NCBI GenBank assembly: GCA_963795715.1
Contig: CAWCIY010000003.1
Span: 62,001-126,000, forward strand
DNA from: JAFEDN01 sp963795715
GTDB lineage: Bacteria > Pseudomonadota > Gammaproteobacteria > Coxiellales > Coxiellaceae
Direction: 5' to 3'
Length of the DNA stretch: 64,000 bases
Within the stretch, counting starts at the first letter, position 1. The number at the start of each line of letters is the position of its first letter. Of the stretch, positions 18,787 to 26,952 are shown piece by piece. Below the pieces are notes generated by a model. That model was not told where the DNA came from. It saw only the letters and a program-made list of their open reading frames with translations, and did not search any database. The position numbers and the translations under genes were made by a program.

Positions 18787-19596
18787 ATGTTGAGTACCAG
18801 TTTTCGCACCAGTAATCGAGCCATGGATGAAATGCGTCCTGTCTCTTTTATTCGTAATTTTACTTCTTTCGCCGAAGGCTCGGTTCTAACCTGCTTTGGA
18901 GGCACCAAAGTATTATGTACTGCCAGTGTCTCGGAAACCTTACCAAAATTTTTACGGGACAGAGATCAAGGCTGGATTACAGCGGAATATGGTATGCTGC
19001 CCAGATCGACGCACGAGCGTGTTGACCGCGAAGCTGTTTCCGGCAAACAACAAGGTCGAACCGTGGAAATTCAAAGATTGATTGGCAGATCGTTACGGGC
19101 CGCAGTGGACCTTAAAGCTTTAGGAAATAGAGCCATTACCGTAGATTGTGACGTGATCCAAGCTGACGGCGGCACTCGAACTGCCGCAATCAGTGGCGCT
19201 TGTGTCGCTTTAGCAGATGCTTTAAATCGATTGCAAAGAATGGGTAAGATTACCACCAATCCTTTAAAATATTTAATTGCTGCTGTTTCAGTAGGTATTT
19301 TTAAGCAAACGCCTATACTCGATTTAGATTATAGCGAGGATTCCCAAGCCCATACCGATATGAATGTGGTAATGACCGATTCAGGTAAATTCATTGAATT
19401 ACAAGGCACGGCAGAAGGCGAAAGCTTTGATAATGCTGAGTTAAATCAATTATTAAGTTTGGCGCAAAAAGGAATTAGAGAAATTATCATTGCTCAGAAA
19501 AAGGTCCTACAGTTCCCGAATAATTATCCGGAGAACTGTGGATCTTTATATTCCATAATTAAAGGGGCATGGTCGGAAAATCGCTGCTCTTTATAA
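18787..19596 (+). CDS. rph: RNase PH with an extended C-terminus
   Basis: Phosphorolytic 3'-5' exoribonuclease that trims tRNA 3' ends. Family features are MDEMRPVSFIRNFTSFAEGS at residues about 15-34, FLRDRDQGWITAEYGMLPRSTHER, and the phosphate-binding DCDVIQADGGTRTAAISGA. Typical RNase PH ends near residue 238; here the conserved part ends at IREIIIAQKKVL and about 29 more residues follow, reading antisense into the 3' end of xth (73-base overlap). The family stop has therefore been lost or shifted; the tail is unlikely to be functional. First intact gene right of the frameshifted block. Confidence 0.93.
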   Translation: MLSTSFRTSNRAMDEMRPVSFIRNFTSFAEGSVLTCFGGTKVLCTASVSETLPKFLRDRDQGWITAEYGMLPRSTHERVDREAVSGKQQGRTVEIQRLIGRSLRAAVDLKALGNRAITVDCDVIQADGGTRTAAISGACVALADALNRLQRMGKITTNPLKYLIAAVSVGIFKQTPILDLDYSEDSQAHTDMNVVMTDSGKFIELQGTAEGESFDNAELNQLLSLAQKGIREIIIAQKKVLQFPNNYPENCGSLYSIIKGAWSENRCSL

Positions 19597-20315
19597 ATAT
19601 GCGCAGACTGCACTAGATTTTTAAAATGCGGCGTGATCATTTGGTAATCGATCCTCCAACCTACATTCTTAGCATAAGCTTGACCCCGATGTGACCACCA
19701 GGTGTATTGATCAGGCAGCTGATTGATTACCCGAAAAGCATCAACAAAACCAACCTCTGCTAATAATTGTTCCATCCAAGCCCTTTCCTCTGGCAAAAAT
19801 CCAGAATGTTTTTGATTACTTCTCCAGTTTTTCAAATCAATCTGTTTATGAGCAATATTCCAATCGCCGCAAATGATAAAAGGTCTTCCCGAAAGAATGA
19901 TTTCTTTTAGCTTCGGCAGATAATATTCCATAAATTCAAATTTTATTTTTTGTCGAACTTCTCCGCTGGTGCCTGATGGCATATACAAAGAAGCGATACT
20001 GAAGCCAGGATAATCAGCTTGAACGTAGCGGCCTTCATAATCGGCCTGCGGCCAATCTAATCCTGTAATTACTTTTTCAGGTTGTTTCCGGCATAAAATG
20101 GCTACGCCACTGTACCCAGGTTTTACTGCATCGAAATAATAGCAATAATATCCTTTAGGACAGTAGATAGCCGCGTCCCGAACTTTCTCCTGAGATTTAG
20201 TTTCTTGTATGCAAATAAAATCTGCGTTCTGTTGCATTACCCATTTGAAAAAGCCCTTCTTGGCTGCAGAACGTATTCCATTGGCATTAAATGTAATTAT
20301 TTTCATGTCTTGCAT
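19524..20315 (-). CDS. xth: Exodeoxyribonuclease III (AP endonuclease)
   Basis: Cuts DNA at abasic sites in base excision repair and degrades 3' ends. The EEP-fold active-site motifs are present: ITFNANGIR, CIQETKSQ (metal-binding Glu), GDWNIAHKQID, RIDYQMI and SDHAPLIMEY (His/Asp). Length 263 aa is normal. The start at 20315 is favoured because GGAAG lies six bases upstream; a second Met follows three codons later. Convergent with rph, overlapping its tail. Confidence 0.94.
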   Translation of the reverse strand: MQDMKIITFNANGIRSAAKKGFFKWVMQQNADFICIQETKSQEKVRDAAIYCPKGYYCYYFDAVKPGYSGVAILCRKQPEKVITGLDWPQADYEGRYVQADYPGFSIASLYMPSGTSGEVRQKIKFEFMEYYLPKLKEIILSGRPFIICGDWNIAHKQIDLKNWRSNQKHSGFLPEERAWMEQLLAEVGFVDAFRVINQLPDQYTWWSHRGQAYAKNVGWRIDYQMITPHFKNLVQSAHIYKEQRFSDHAPLIMEYKDPQFSG

Positions 20316-20385
20316 AGTCTACTTCCCGAAGCAGAAGACTACAAGTTACTGCTACCTAATTTCAGGAAGCAGAGAAATACCGGAA

Positions 20386-21849
20386 TTAAAAAGGTAAATT
20401 CAAGGAGGGATTAACAGCCAGTAGTTGGGCGCGAAATATCTTTTTAATTTTTTCTAAATTCTCAGTGGTATCCGCTTCAAATCTCAGTGTGAGATAGGCG
20501 GAAGTATTCGATGGCCTCACCAATCCCCATCCGTAAGAAAAATTGACTCTTAGGCCGTCAATAGTGATTTTTTCAGAGTCCGAACCGAAGTTTGACTCAG
20601 CTAGAAAACGACTCATAAAAGCTGCTTTTTCATTTTCCGGCATATTTAATTTTAATTCAGGCGTATTGACACTGTTGGGCAATATAGCAAAAACAGCTGA
20701 GGCAGAGCGATTTTGTTGCGATAAAATTTGCAACAACCGTACACCCACATATAGGCCGTCATCGAAACCAAACCAATCATCTTTAAAAAAGATATGACCG
20801 CTCATTTCACCCGCGAGGATGGCATTCACTTCAAGCATTTTATTTTTAATAATGGAATGGCCGGTTCGCCACATCAATGGCTGACCACCAGAAGCAGTAA
20901 TCACTTCAGGTAAGAAGCGTGAGCATTTCACATCAAAAATAACAGTAGCGCCTGGATTTTTAGCTAATACATCTTGGCAAAATAACATCAGTTGTCGATC
21001 AGGCCAGATAATTTCACCCTCATTGGTGACAACACCTAAACGATCACCATCACCATCAAACGCCAAACCCAAATCTGCTTTCTCAACGCGCACACGCTCA
21101 ATTAAAGCCGTTAAATTTTCCGGCACCAAAGGATCTGGATGATGATTGGGAAAATTCCCGTCCAATTCGCAGAATAATTCAATAACTTCGCAACCCAAAG
21201 CTCGATAAAGAACAGGAGCGACCAAACCTGGAACACCGTTGCCACAGTCCACTACCAGTTTCACCGGTCGATGTAGCTTAACCCGGCTTGTAATATAGTG
21301 AATATAATCGTCTATGATACAAGCCATTATACTGTGTTGACCCTCCCCTTTGACAAAACGTTTATCTATTATTCGTTGTTGCAAAGCAGCAATACCATTC
21401 GTGGTTAAGGTTTTACCCTGCAACATGACTTTAAAGCCATTGTGATTTCCAGGATTATGGCTGGCAGTAATCATTACCCCTGCAGATACATTCAATCGAA
21501 AGGTGGCGAAATACATTAACGGGGTAGGGACTATCCCTATATCCAATATATTTAAACCGCTAGACAATAGCCCAGCACATAAAGCCTGGTGTAGCTGAGG
21601 ACCGGATAAACGCCCATCTCTAGCCACAATAATCGTATTTTCAGAGTTTTCTTTAGCTTGTGCGCCTACGGCCAAACCAATGGCATAAGCCACATCGGCC
21701 GTGAGACACCCTTCCTCCACCGGCCCACGTATATCGTAAGCTCGAAAAATATCTGCCGGAAGTTTTTCAGGTACATGATAAGCATTTGCTTTAATTTTTT
21801 CCGGAACTGCCGAATCCACCTGCACCTCGCTTTGTCTCTTCAAACTCAT
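20386..21849 (-). CDS. algC: Phosphomannomutase/phosphoglucomutase
   Basis: Interconverts hexose 1- and 6-phosphates for LPS and exopolysaccharide precursors. Motifs: phosphoserine loop TASHNPGNHNGFKVM, metal loop AFDGDGDRLGVV, sugar-binding LAGEMSGHIFF and C-terminal phosphate loop VRPSNTSAYLTLRFEA. Length 487 aa fits the AlgC type. The first 25 residues look unconserved and the frame overlaps dut by 59 bases, so the true start may be one of the GTG codons at residues 9 or 11, or farther in; the family homology begins near PADIFRAYDIRG. dut-algC is a common gammaproteobacterial pair. Confidence 0.92.
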   Translation of the reverse strand: MSLKRQSEVQVDSAVPEKIKANAYHVPEKLPADIFRAYDIRGPVEEGCLTADVAYAIGLAVGAQAKENSENTIIVARDGRLSGPQLHQALCAGLLSSGLNILDIGIVPTPLMYFATFRLNVSAGVMITASHNPGNHNGFKVMLQGKTLTTNGIAALQQRIIDKRFVKGEGQHSIMACIIDDYIHYITSRVKLHRPVKLVVDCGNGVPGLVAPVLYRALGCEVIELFCELDGNFPNHHPDPLVPENLTALIERVRVEKADLGLAFDGDGDRLGVVTNEGEIIWPDRQLMLFCQDVLAKNPGATVIFDVKCSRFLPEVITASGGQPLMWRTGHSIIKNKMLEVNAILAGEMSGHIFFKDDWFGFDDGLYVGVRLLQILSQQNRSASAVFAILPNSVNTPELKLNMPENEKAAFMSRFLAESNFGSDSEKITIDGLRVNFSYGWGLVRPSNTSAYLTLRFEADTTENLEKIKKIFRAQLLAVNPSLNLPF

Positions 21850-22246
21850 CTACTACCTCAAATTGCGCTCTTAAGATAGGTACTATTACCAATTGCGCTA
21901 TTCGTTCCCCAGGCTCTACTTGATATGCTTGCGTACCTCTATTCCATACTGAAACCATCAGTGGGCCCTGGTAGTCCGCATCAATCAATCCCACCAAATT
22001 CCCTAGTACGATACCATGTTTATGCCCTAAACCGGAACGAGGCAAAATGACCGCCGCTGCATGCGGATCGGCGATATGTATGGCCAATCCGGTAGAAATT
22101 AATGTCGATGAGCCCGGTTGTAAAACCAGGGGTTCATCAATACAAGCACGCAGATCCAACCCCGCAGAGCCAGGTGTAGCATACTGCGGCAAAGGGATCA
22201 TCTTACCCACTCTTGCATCCAAAATTTTCAATTGAACCGTATGCAC
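21791..22246 (-). CDS. dut: dUTPase
   Basis: Hydrolyses dUTP to dUMP, keeping uracil out of DNA and feeding thymidylate synthesis. The five trimeric-dUTPase motifs are visible: ATPGSAGLDLRA, LPRSGLGHKHGI, GLIDADYQGPLMV, ERIAQLVIVP and the C-terminal RGAGGFGSSG. The start is set at the GTG at 22246 because AGAGG lies six bases upstream and the resulting N-terminus VHTVQLKILDARVG aligns with E. coli Dut; the longer frame to 22285 adds an unconserved stretch. Confidence 0.94.
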   Translation of the reverse strand: MHTVQLKILDARVGKMIPLPQYATPGSAGLDLRACIDEPLVLQPGSSTLISTGLAIHIADPHAAAVILPRSGLGHKHGIVLGNLVGLIDADYQGPLMVSVWNRGTQAYQVEPGERIAQLVIVPILRAQFEVVDEFEETKRGAGGFGSSGKN

Positions 22247-22333
22247 AGCGAACCTCTTGTTTGTAAAACTTAAAAAACTCCACATCCAAACTACGGTATG
22301 TACAAATAAAAATATCTTCGCTATTGTGAAGAA

Positions 22334-23008
22334 ATGTCAATTAACCAATGGCCTAATCAAGAAAGACCAAGAGAAAGACTTCTACAACAAGGCGCCCACG
22401 CGCTTTCCGATGCAGAATTGTTAGCTATTCTAATTCGTCATGGCAGAAAAGGCCAGAGTGCAGTGGATTTGTCTCGTAAATTGTTGCAGCAGCATAAAAG
22501 CTTACGAGGAATTTTAAATGCATCTCTATCAGAATTTTGTTCTGAACTCGGTTTAGGAACGGCAAAATATTGTCAACTGCAAGCTGCAGCGGAACTTGGC
22601 AAAAGGTGTTTGAAAGAGGCTGTGTGCAATCTTCCTTCCATTCGGCATAGCCAAGACGCCGCAGATTTTTTGATCGCCAGCTTACGAGATTATCAACAAG
22701 AAGTTTTCGGGGCTTTGTTCTTGGATAACAAACATCGGGTAATACAATTTGAATACTTGTTTTATGGCACCATTAATACCGCAGCCATCTATCCTCGCGA
22801 AGTGATTAAACGAGCCTTATTTTATAATGCCGCAGCCTTAATAGTGGCGCATAATCACCCTTCGGGAATCGCCGAACCAAGCACCAGCGACATTGCCATT
22901 ACCGATTGTCTAAAGCAAGCTTTAGCACTGATTGATATCAAACTTTTGGATCACTTAGTAGTCGCCGGCAACCTAGCTGTTTCCATGGCCAATTTAGGAC
23001 TTATGTAG
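22334..23008 (+). CDS. radC: RadC-like JAB domain protein
   Basis: 224 aa with an N-terminal helix-hairpin-helix region (ERPRERLLQQGAHALSDAELLAILIRHG) and a C-terminal JAB/MPN metal-binding domain with AHNHPSG and the following PSTSDIAITD. RadC was named for DNA repair but its role is not settled. Length and both domains are complete. It is divergent from dut with an 87-base gap. The 156 bases downstream hold only short repeats of CGCAATGACAG type and no gene. Confidence 0.92.
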   Translation: MSINQWPNQERPRERLLQQGAHALSDAELLAILIRHGRKGQSAVDLSRKLLQQHKSLRGILNASLSEFCSELGLGTAKYCQLQAAAELGKRCLKEAVCNLPSIRHSQDAADFLIASLRDYQQEVFGALFLDNKHRVIQFEYLFYGTINTAAIYPREVIKRALFYNAAALIVAHNHPSGIAEPSTSDIAITDCLKQALALIDIKLLDHLVVAGNLAVSMANLGLM

Positions 23009-23164
23009 CAAAAAAGCATGCAGAAAAAAAATGTCCCTTCGCTCGCGCTCGCAATGACAGCTTCCTGCGGGAGAAAGGCGCTTAAATTGACGCCTATGCG
23101 CAATGACAGTGCTGAGCCGCAGCAAAGCTGCGACTCTGCAATGAAGATCAGGTAGAGAACCCAA

Positions 23165-23992
23165 TTAAGGAGTTTTTGGTGAAGTAGGTTCCACTTCAGT
23201 TTCAACTTCTTTCTTACTGGTTTCTTGCTTACCTGTTCCGTAGATTGTATTCAACACTATGTCTCGTGCAGAACCTAATTGATGTAAACGGTGTCCGGCG
23301 GGTTGTCCTCCATTTTTAAAGGCTTCACCAATCTTTCCATGTATCTGTTGAGAAAGCGCATAAATCATGTGTGGGTTAGCAGTTTCCAAAGCACATACAT
23401 GGAGCACAAACCATGTAATTGTTTTTTTAACCAAATCACATCCGGCTCGGTCTTGGATAGCGTTATTTTGTAAAATCAAATCACGCATATTTTTAGAATG
23501 TTCTTGAGTTAAATTTAAATTCGACATCACCTTGTGCAAAAGTTTCCTTTTCTCATTTTTGAACTCATGTTTGCTTGCATCCACTAACGGGTATTTTGCA
23601 AGAGTGGCTAAATGCCAAGTGGTGCCAATTGTCCCTATCGCTAATTCTAAGCCAAATTTTGGTTTTTCTTCTAATTTTCTCTTCTCTTCTCGATCTGCGG
23701 CCCTCTTTTTAGCTGTTTGAGGTCCAAAAAGAAAATTATTAATGGCTGCTGATTTTGGTTTCATTAACTGCGGAGTAGTTCCTCGCGCTATTCCAGTTAA
23801 AGTTGAAGTTAATTTGTTACTAGTGCCTTTTTTTTGTTTGTCCTCTCTATTTTCTTTAGAGGATGTTGTATCAACCCCGCTGGTGCTATCTGAATTTTTT
23901 CCAGTTTCAGTTATACCCCCATTAAATTTCCCATGGAAGCTGGTGTTGATATTTGCAGGACGAGGTCTAATGACCCTAGATGCTACTTTCAT
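23165..23992 (-). CDS. Unknown protein, candidate T4BSS effector
   Basis: 275 aa, no signal peptide, no confident membrane segment. Residues 1-100 are low in complexity and rich in Ser, Thr, Lys and Asn (NSDSTSGVDTTSSKENRED); residues about 110-240 look folded and helical (KFGLELAIGTIGTTWHLATLAKYP, CDLVKKTITWFVLHVCALE). The last 24 residues are charged with Glu and Lys (KQETSKKEVETEVEP), similar in character to Dot/Icm C-terminal signals. No family recognised. A PmrA-like box sits 79 bases upstream on the same strand. Effector status is inference. Confidence 0.6.
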   Translation of the reverse strand: MKVASRVIRPRPANINTSFHGKFNGGITETGKNSDSTSGVDTTSSKENREDKQKKGTSNKLTSTLTGIARGTTPQLMKPKSAAINNFLFGPQTAKKRAADREEKRKLEEKPKFGLELAIGTIGTTWHLATLAKYPLVDASKHEFKNEKRKLLHKVMSNLNLTQEHSKNMRDLILQNNAIQDRAGCDLVKKTITWFVLHVCALETANPHMIYALSQQIHGKIGEAFKNGGQPAGHRLHQLGSARDIVLNTIYGTGKQETSKKEVETEVEPTSPKTP

Positions 23993-24070
23993 TTTATTAC
24001 CTCTATAAGTTAAAATTTTTACTTGATTTCTTTGGTTTATATGATTACTATATGCTTAGTATATGTTCAA

Positions 24071-24090
24071 AATATTAACAAAAGATTAAA
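24071..24090 (-). promoter_or_regulatory. PmrA-like box between the divergent genes at 23992 and 24124
   Basis: On the minus strand TTTAATCTTTTGTTAATATT has half-sites TTTAAT and GTTAAT with starts 11 bp apart. A -10 candidate (TATACT) follows about 12 bases later toward the gene at 23992. The half-sites are nearly palindromic, so the CPBP gene at 24124 could also be affected. Confidence 0.55.
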
Positions 24091-24123
24091 TTATTCTTTG
24101 GATTTAAATTTTTTCGGGAGGGT

Positions 24124-24879
24124 TTGATGAGGCAGTCTTTATTCTTTCAAAAAGAATTAAAAACCACGGAGGAAGGCGCTGATGTTAAAAAAACGGCCAG
24201 TGAGTCCAAATCGTTTGTTGTGCCATTCGATTGGTTAAAGAGATATTACCCTGTCACAATGAATACAAAGGAAACCCACTTCCTTTTCACAACTTGTTTT
24301 ATAACAGCAGCAAAGCTCTCGACCGTTAAAACTACAAAGAAACAGGTCAGTCCTAAATCGAATTGGTTAAAAAAATATCAGATTCCTATGTACACCATTC
24401 TTGGCGCCCCCGTCTTTCTCACCACGGCGGTAATGTCTCCTGCTGTTAAACAGATAGGGCGAATCTATTTCCCGAAAATAGAAATTTTTAAACCACTGAC
24501 ACCCGATTACATGCCCGCTCCTAGCCGTTGGACACGATATGATCCTCTTAAACTGATCTATAACACGCATCTGTTAACGCATCGGCAGCTAGTTTGTTTT
24601 ACAGCCCCGGTTTTAGAAGAAATACTTTTTCGTAATCTTATGCTCTCCCAATTGACCAAAAACGCAAAAGCTTGTGGATTTTCTGAAAAAAATAGCCGTA
24701 CTCTGTCTATTGTCATCACATCCATCGCTTACTCGGCCATGCACTCACCCAGACTACGGGTCTCGGCCTTAATCAATGGTATGATCTGGGGTTATCTAGC
24801 GGATAAAAGCGGCAGCATACTCCCATCGACGGTAAGCCATGTTATTAATAATCGTATTGCTTACGGACCCAGAAAATAG
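24124..24879 (+). CDS. CPBP-family intramembrane metalloprotease
   Basis: 251 aa. The C-terminal half has the three CPBP (Abi/CAAX-protease-like) motifs: VLEEILFRNLML (EExxxR), MHSPRLRVSALINGMIWGYL (the His-containing second motif) and SHVINN (third). Hydrophobic stretches at ITAAKLST, FLTTAVMSPAV and the motif helices support an inner-membrane protein. The N-terminal 60 residues are charged and atypical. A GGGAGG site seven bases before the ATG supports the start. Bacterial members act in bacteriocin immunity, stress or protein processing; the substrate here is unknown. Divergent from the unknown gene at 23992. Confidence 0.78.
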   Translation: MMRQSLFFQKELKTTEEGADVKKTASESKSFVVPFDWLKRYYPVTMNTKETHFLFTTCFITAAKLSTVKTTKKQVSPKSNWLKKYQIPMYTILGAPVFLTTAVMSPAVKQIGRIYFPKIEIFKPLTPDYMPAPSRWTRYDPLKLIYNTHLLTHRQLVCFTAPVLEEILFRNLMLSQLTKNAKACGFSEKNSRTLSIVITSIAYSAMHSPRLRVSALINGMIWGYLADKSGSILPSTVSHVINNRIAYGPRK

Positions 24880-24948
24880 AGAATTGCTTTCTGGGTTAAA
24901 ATTTGTTATAAAGACCGACTTATTTGAAGGTTTTACCGGAGTCTAGCT

Positions 24949-25182
24949 ATGAGTAGAATATGTAAATTAACTGGCAAGCGTCCCCGCGTAGGGCATACTG
25001 TGTCGCATGCAAACAATAAAACCAAACGGCGATTTCTGCCCAATTTACACAAACGCCGCTTATGGTTGCCCAGTCAAAAACGCCATATTACTTTAAAGAT
25101 TTCCATGCGGGGCTTGAAGCTGATTGATAAAATCGGCGTTGAAGCCGCCCTGGAAAGATTAAAAACCGAAGAGAATAATTAG
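24949..25182 (+). CDS. rpmB: 50S ribosomal protein L28
   Basis: 77 aa, MSRICKLTGKRPRVGHTVSHANNKTKRRF is a textbook L28 N-terminus, followed by the basic PNLHKRRLWLPSQKR. Length normal. The GGAG-type site upstream and the 10-base gap to rpmG show the usual rpmBG operon. Confidence 0.97.
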   Translation: MSRICKLTGKRPRVGHTVSHANNKTKRRFLPNLHKRRLWLPSQKRHITLKISMRGLKLIDKIGVEAALERLKTEENN

Positions 25183-25192
25183 GAGCTGATTT

Positions 25193-25405
25193 ATGGCCAG
25201 TAACGTTCGCGAAAAAATTATGCTGGAATCCACCGGTACTGATAAAAAAGGTAAACCCACCCGGTATAATTACACCAAATACAAAAATAAACGCAACACC
25301 ACCGAAAAAATCGAACTCAAGAAATATGATCCCTGGGCTTGGGATGCGGCTACTGGAAAATACGGCAAACACGTCGTTTTCAAAGAAAAGAAGCTGCCTA
25401 AGTAA
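25193..25405 (+). CDS. rpmG: 50S ribosomal protein L33 with two insertions
   Basis: The family core is intact: VREKIMLEST, KNKRNTTEKIELKKYDP and KHVVFKEKKLPK. At 70 aa it is about 15 residues longer than the usual 51-55. The extra residues form two blocks, about DKKGKPTRY after the first strand and WAWDAATGKYG after KKYDP. Both are in frame and leave flanking conserved residues unchanged, so they look like genuine lineage-specific loops. Follows rpmB in an operon. Confidence 0.93.
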   Translation: MASNVREKIMLESTGTDKKGKPTRYNYTKYKNKRNTTEKIELKKYDPWAWDAATGKYGKHVVFKEKKLPK

Positions 25406-25411
25406 AGAATA

Positions 25412-25492
25412 AAATCCCCCTCAATCCCCCTTTTTCAAAGGGGGAGGCTCGAAAGACCCCTCCCTTTGAAAAAGGGAGGTGGGGAGGGATTT
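25412..25492. repeat. C/G-rich imperfect inverted repeat
   Basis: Left arm with AATCCCCCTCAATCCCCC and TTTTTCAAAGGGGG is answered by CCCTTTGAAAAAGGGAGG and GGGGAGGGATTT. The same units occur at 42941-43043. It fills the gap between rpmG and mutM and could fold into a long hairpin. Confidence 0.7.
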
Positions 25493-25508
25493 ATCTAAAA
25501 GATTGTAT

Positions 25509-26324
25509 ATGCCAGAACTCCCGGAAGTAGAAACCATCAAACGCGGGCTTATTCCCGCCCTGCTCCATCAAACCATCACCGAAATCCTCGTTCGAAATCC
25601 AAAACTCCGTTGGGTTGTTTCCTCGGATTTATCTAAGAAATTACAAAACCTGAAAGTAATCGATATTCAAAGAAGAGGCAAATATCTTTTATTTAAAACC
25701 GAATCAGGTGATTTAATCCTACATCTAGGTATGAGTGGACGATTACAATTACTTTATGAACCAACCACACCTCAACGTCATGATCACGTAGATATTGTTT
25801 TTAGTAACGGCGTCACTTTGCGTTATACCGACCCCCGCCGGTTCGGCTGCTTAATTTGGACCGAGCAGCCTGCAGAACAGCACAAGTTATTGGCTCATCT
25901 AGGCGTTGAGCCTTTATCTAAAAAATTCTCCGGAAAATATTTATACGAACAAGCAGTTAAACGGAAGACGCCGGTGAAATTATTCTTGATGAATCATCAA
26001 ATAGTGGTCGGTATCGGCAATATTTATGCCAATGAGGCCTTGTTTGAAGCAGGCATTCATCCATTAACACCGGCTAAATCCCTCACTTTATCCCAATGCC
26101 AACGGTTGGTTGAAGCCTGCAAGCATGTCCTGGGCCGGGCAATCAAGGCCGGCGGTACTACTTTAAAAGATTATCAAAATGCCCATGGCCAGTTGGGGTA
26201 TTTCAGCCAACAGTTAAAAGTGTATGGAAAATCTGAACTTCCCTGTCAGATTTGCGGAACTTCGTTAGTAGGAATTAGTGTAGGCAGCCGCGCAACCGTG
26301 TTTTGCCCTAAATGCCAAGGTTAG
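25509..26324 (+). CDS. mutM: Formamidopyrimidine-DNA glycosylase
   Basis: Removes 8-oxoguanine and formamidopyrimidines and nicks the abasic site. The start at 25509 gives the mature sequence PELPEVETIKRG with catalytic Pro2 and Glu3; the open frame from 25479 would mask the N-terminal proline and is rejected. VVGIGNIYANEALFEAGI (H2TH region) and a C-terminal zinc finger with CQIC and CPKC are complete. Length 271 aa is normal. The 3' third has a degenerate copy downstream (26893). Confidence 0.96.
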   Translation: MPELPEVETIKRGLIPALLHQTITEILVRNPKLRWVVSSDLSKKLQNLKVIDIQRRGKYLLFKTESGDLILHLGMSGRLQLLYEPTTPQRHDHVDIVFSNGVTLRYTDPRRFGCLIWTEQPAEQHKLLAHLGVEPLSKKFSGKYLYEQAVKRKTPVKLFLMNHQIVVGIGNIYANEALFEAGIHPLTPAKSLTLSQCQRLVEACKHVLGRAIKAGGTTLKDYQNAHGQLGYFSQQLKVYGKSELPCQICGTSLVGISVGSRATVFCPKCQG

Positions 26325-26392
26325 AACCAGCCTTTTCCCTAAAGCCTTATACTAAAATTATTCAATGTAACAAATTTAAAAAGGAGAAAATC

Positions 26393-26818
26393 ATGAAAAA
26401 GAAAACAACATTCGGTTTATTATTAGCTTTTTCAGCTTTTTGTGCTTTGGCTCAAAATGAGGCTCAAATGCTGCCAGGTACTTATTCTCTGGGAACTAGC
26501 CAGGCTGCGCCTCACATTGACATTACCCAAGGTCAAAACAAGGTTAGTTGGTATTTTAAGACAACTGATCAGCAAATGTGTAACGTATCCTTAGTTCTTA
26601 CCTATTATGGCGGGAAGACTGGAGGTTCAATTAAATTTTCTGGAAATAACGTTACGATTCCGGGAACCTATTCACAAAATACTATAAATGGAACGGTTAT
26701 AAGCATTGCTACACCCATAGACTTTAAAACACTATTCAGCAATAATCGTGACTGCATGAATAAAGATTTTAAAATTGATGAAAATACTGGAAAATACAAA
26801 TTATTGGGCGGCACTTAA
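26393..26818 (+). CDS. Small secreted protein A of a duplicated pair
   Basis: 141 aa from ATG at 26393, fixed by AAGGAG seven bases upstream. Signal peptide MKKKTTFGLLLAFSAFCALAQ. The mature part has LPGTYSLGTSQ, one CNVSL and one DCMNKDF cysteine, and looks beta-rich. No family recognised. The leader (taacaaatttaaaaaggaga) is shared with the next gene, whose protein has the same layout (signal, GTY near 30 residues, two cysteines), so the two are probably diverged paralogs. Confidence 0.65.
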   Translation: MKKKTTFGLLLAFSAFCALAQNEAQMLPGTYSLGTSQAAPHIDITQGQNKVSWYFKTTDQQMCNVSLVLTYYGGKTGGSIKFSGNNVTIPGTYSQNTINGTVISIATPIDFKTLFSNNRDCMNKDFKIDENTGKYKLLGGT

Positions 26819-26835
26819 TAAGATCAAACTCAAAG

Positions 26836-26870
26836 AAGGAGCTGCTGCCAGATAAATCAGCTCCTTTTCC
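26836..26870 (+). terminator. Rho-independent terminator after secreted protein A
   Basis: AAGGAGCTG (26836-26844) pairs with CAGCTCCTT further on, followed by TTCC. Nine-base stem, 18 bases past the stop codon. Confidence 0.65.
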
Positions 26871-26892
26871 AAACGGGTTTTACTTTATTAAC

Positions 26893-26926
26893 GAATCGTC
26901 AAATAGTGGTCTGATAGATAATATTT
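26893..26926 (+). repeat. Degenerate copy of an internal mutM segment
   Basis: The 34 bases resemble mutM positions 25991-26025 (shared run TCAAATAGTGGTC and AATATTT, with scattered differences). They lie directly before the leader of secreted protein B, as if a mutM-to-leader stretch had been duplicated and partly deleted. Confidence 0.6.
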
Positions 26927-26952
26927 GTAACAAATTTAAAAAGGAGAGAAAA

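Noticed and set aside
22990..23160. Repeated CGCAATGACAG units as a possible regulatory array
   Set aside because: Only two or three loosely matching units with no constant spacing; looks like ordinary intergenic repeat debris.
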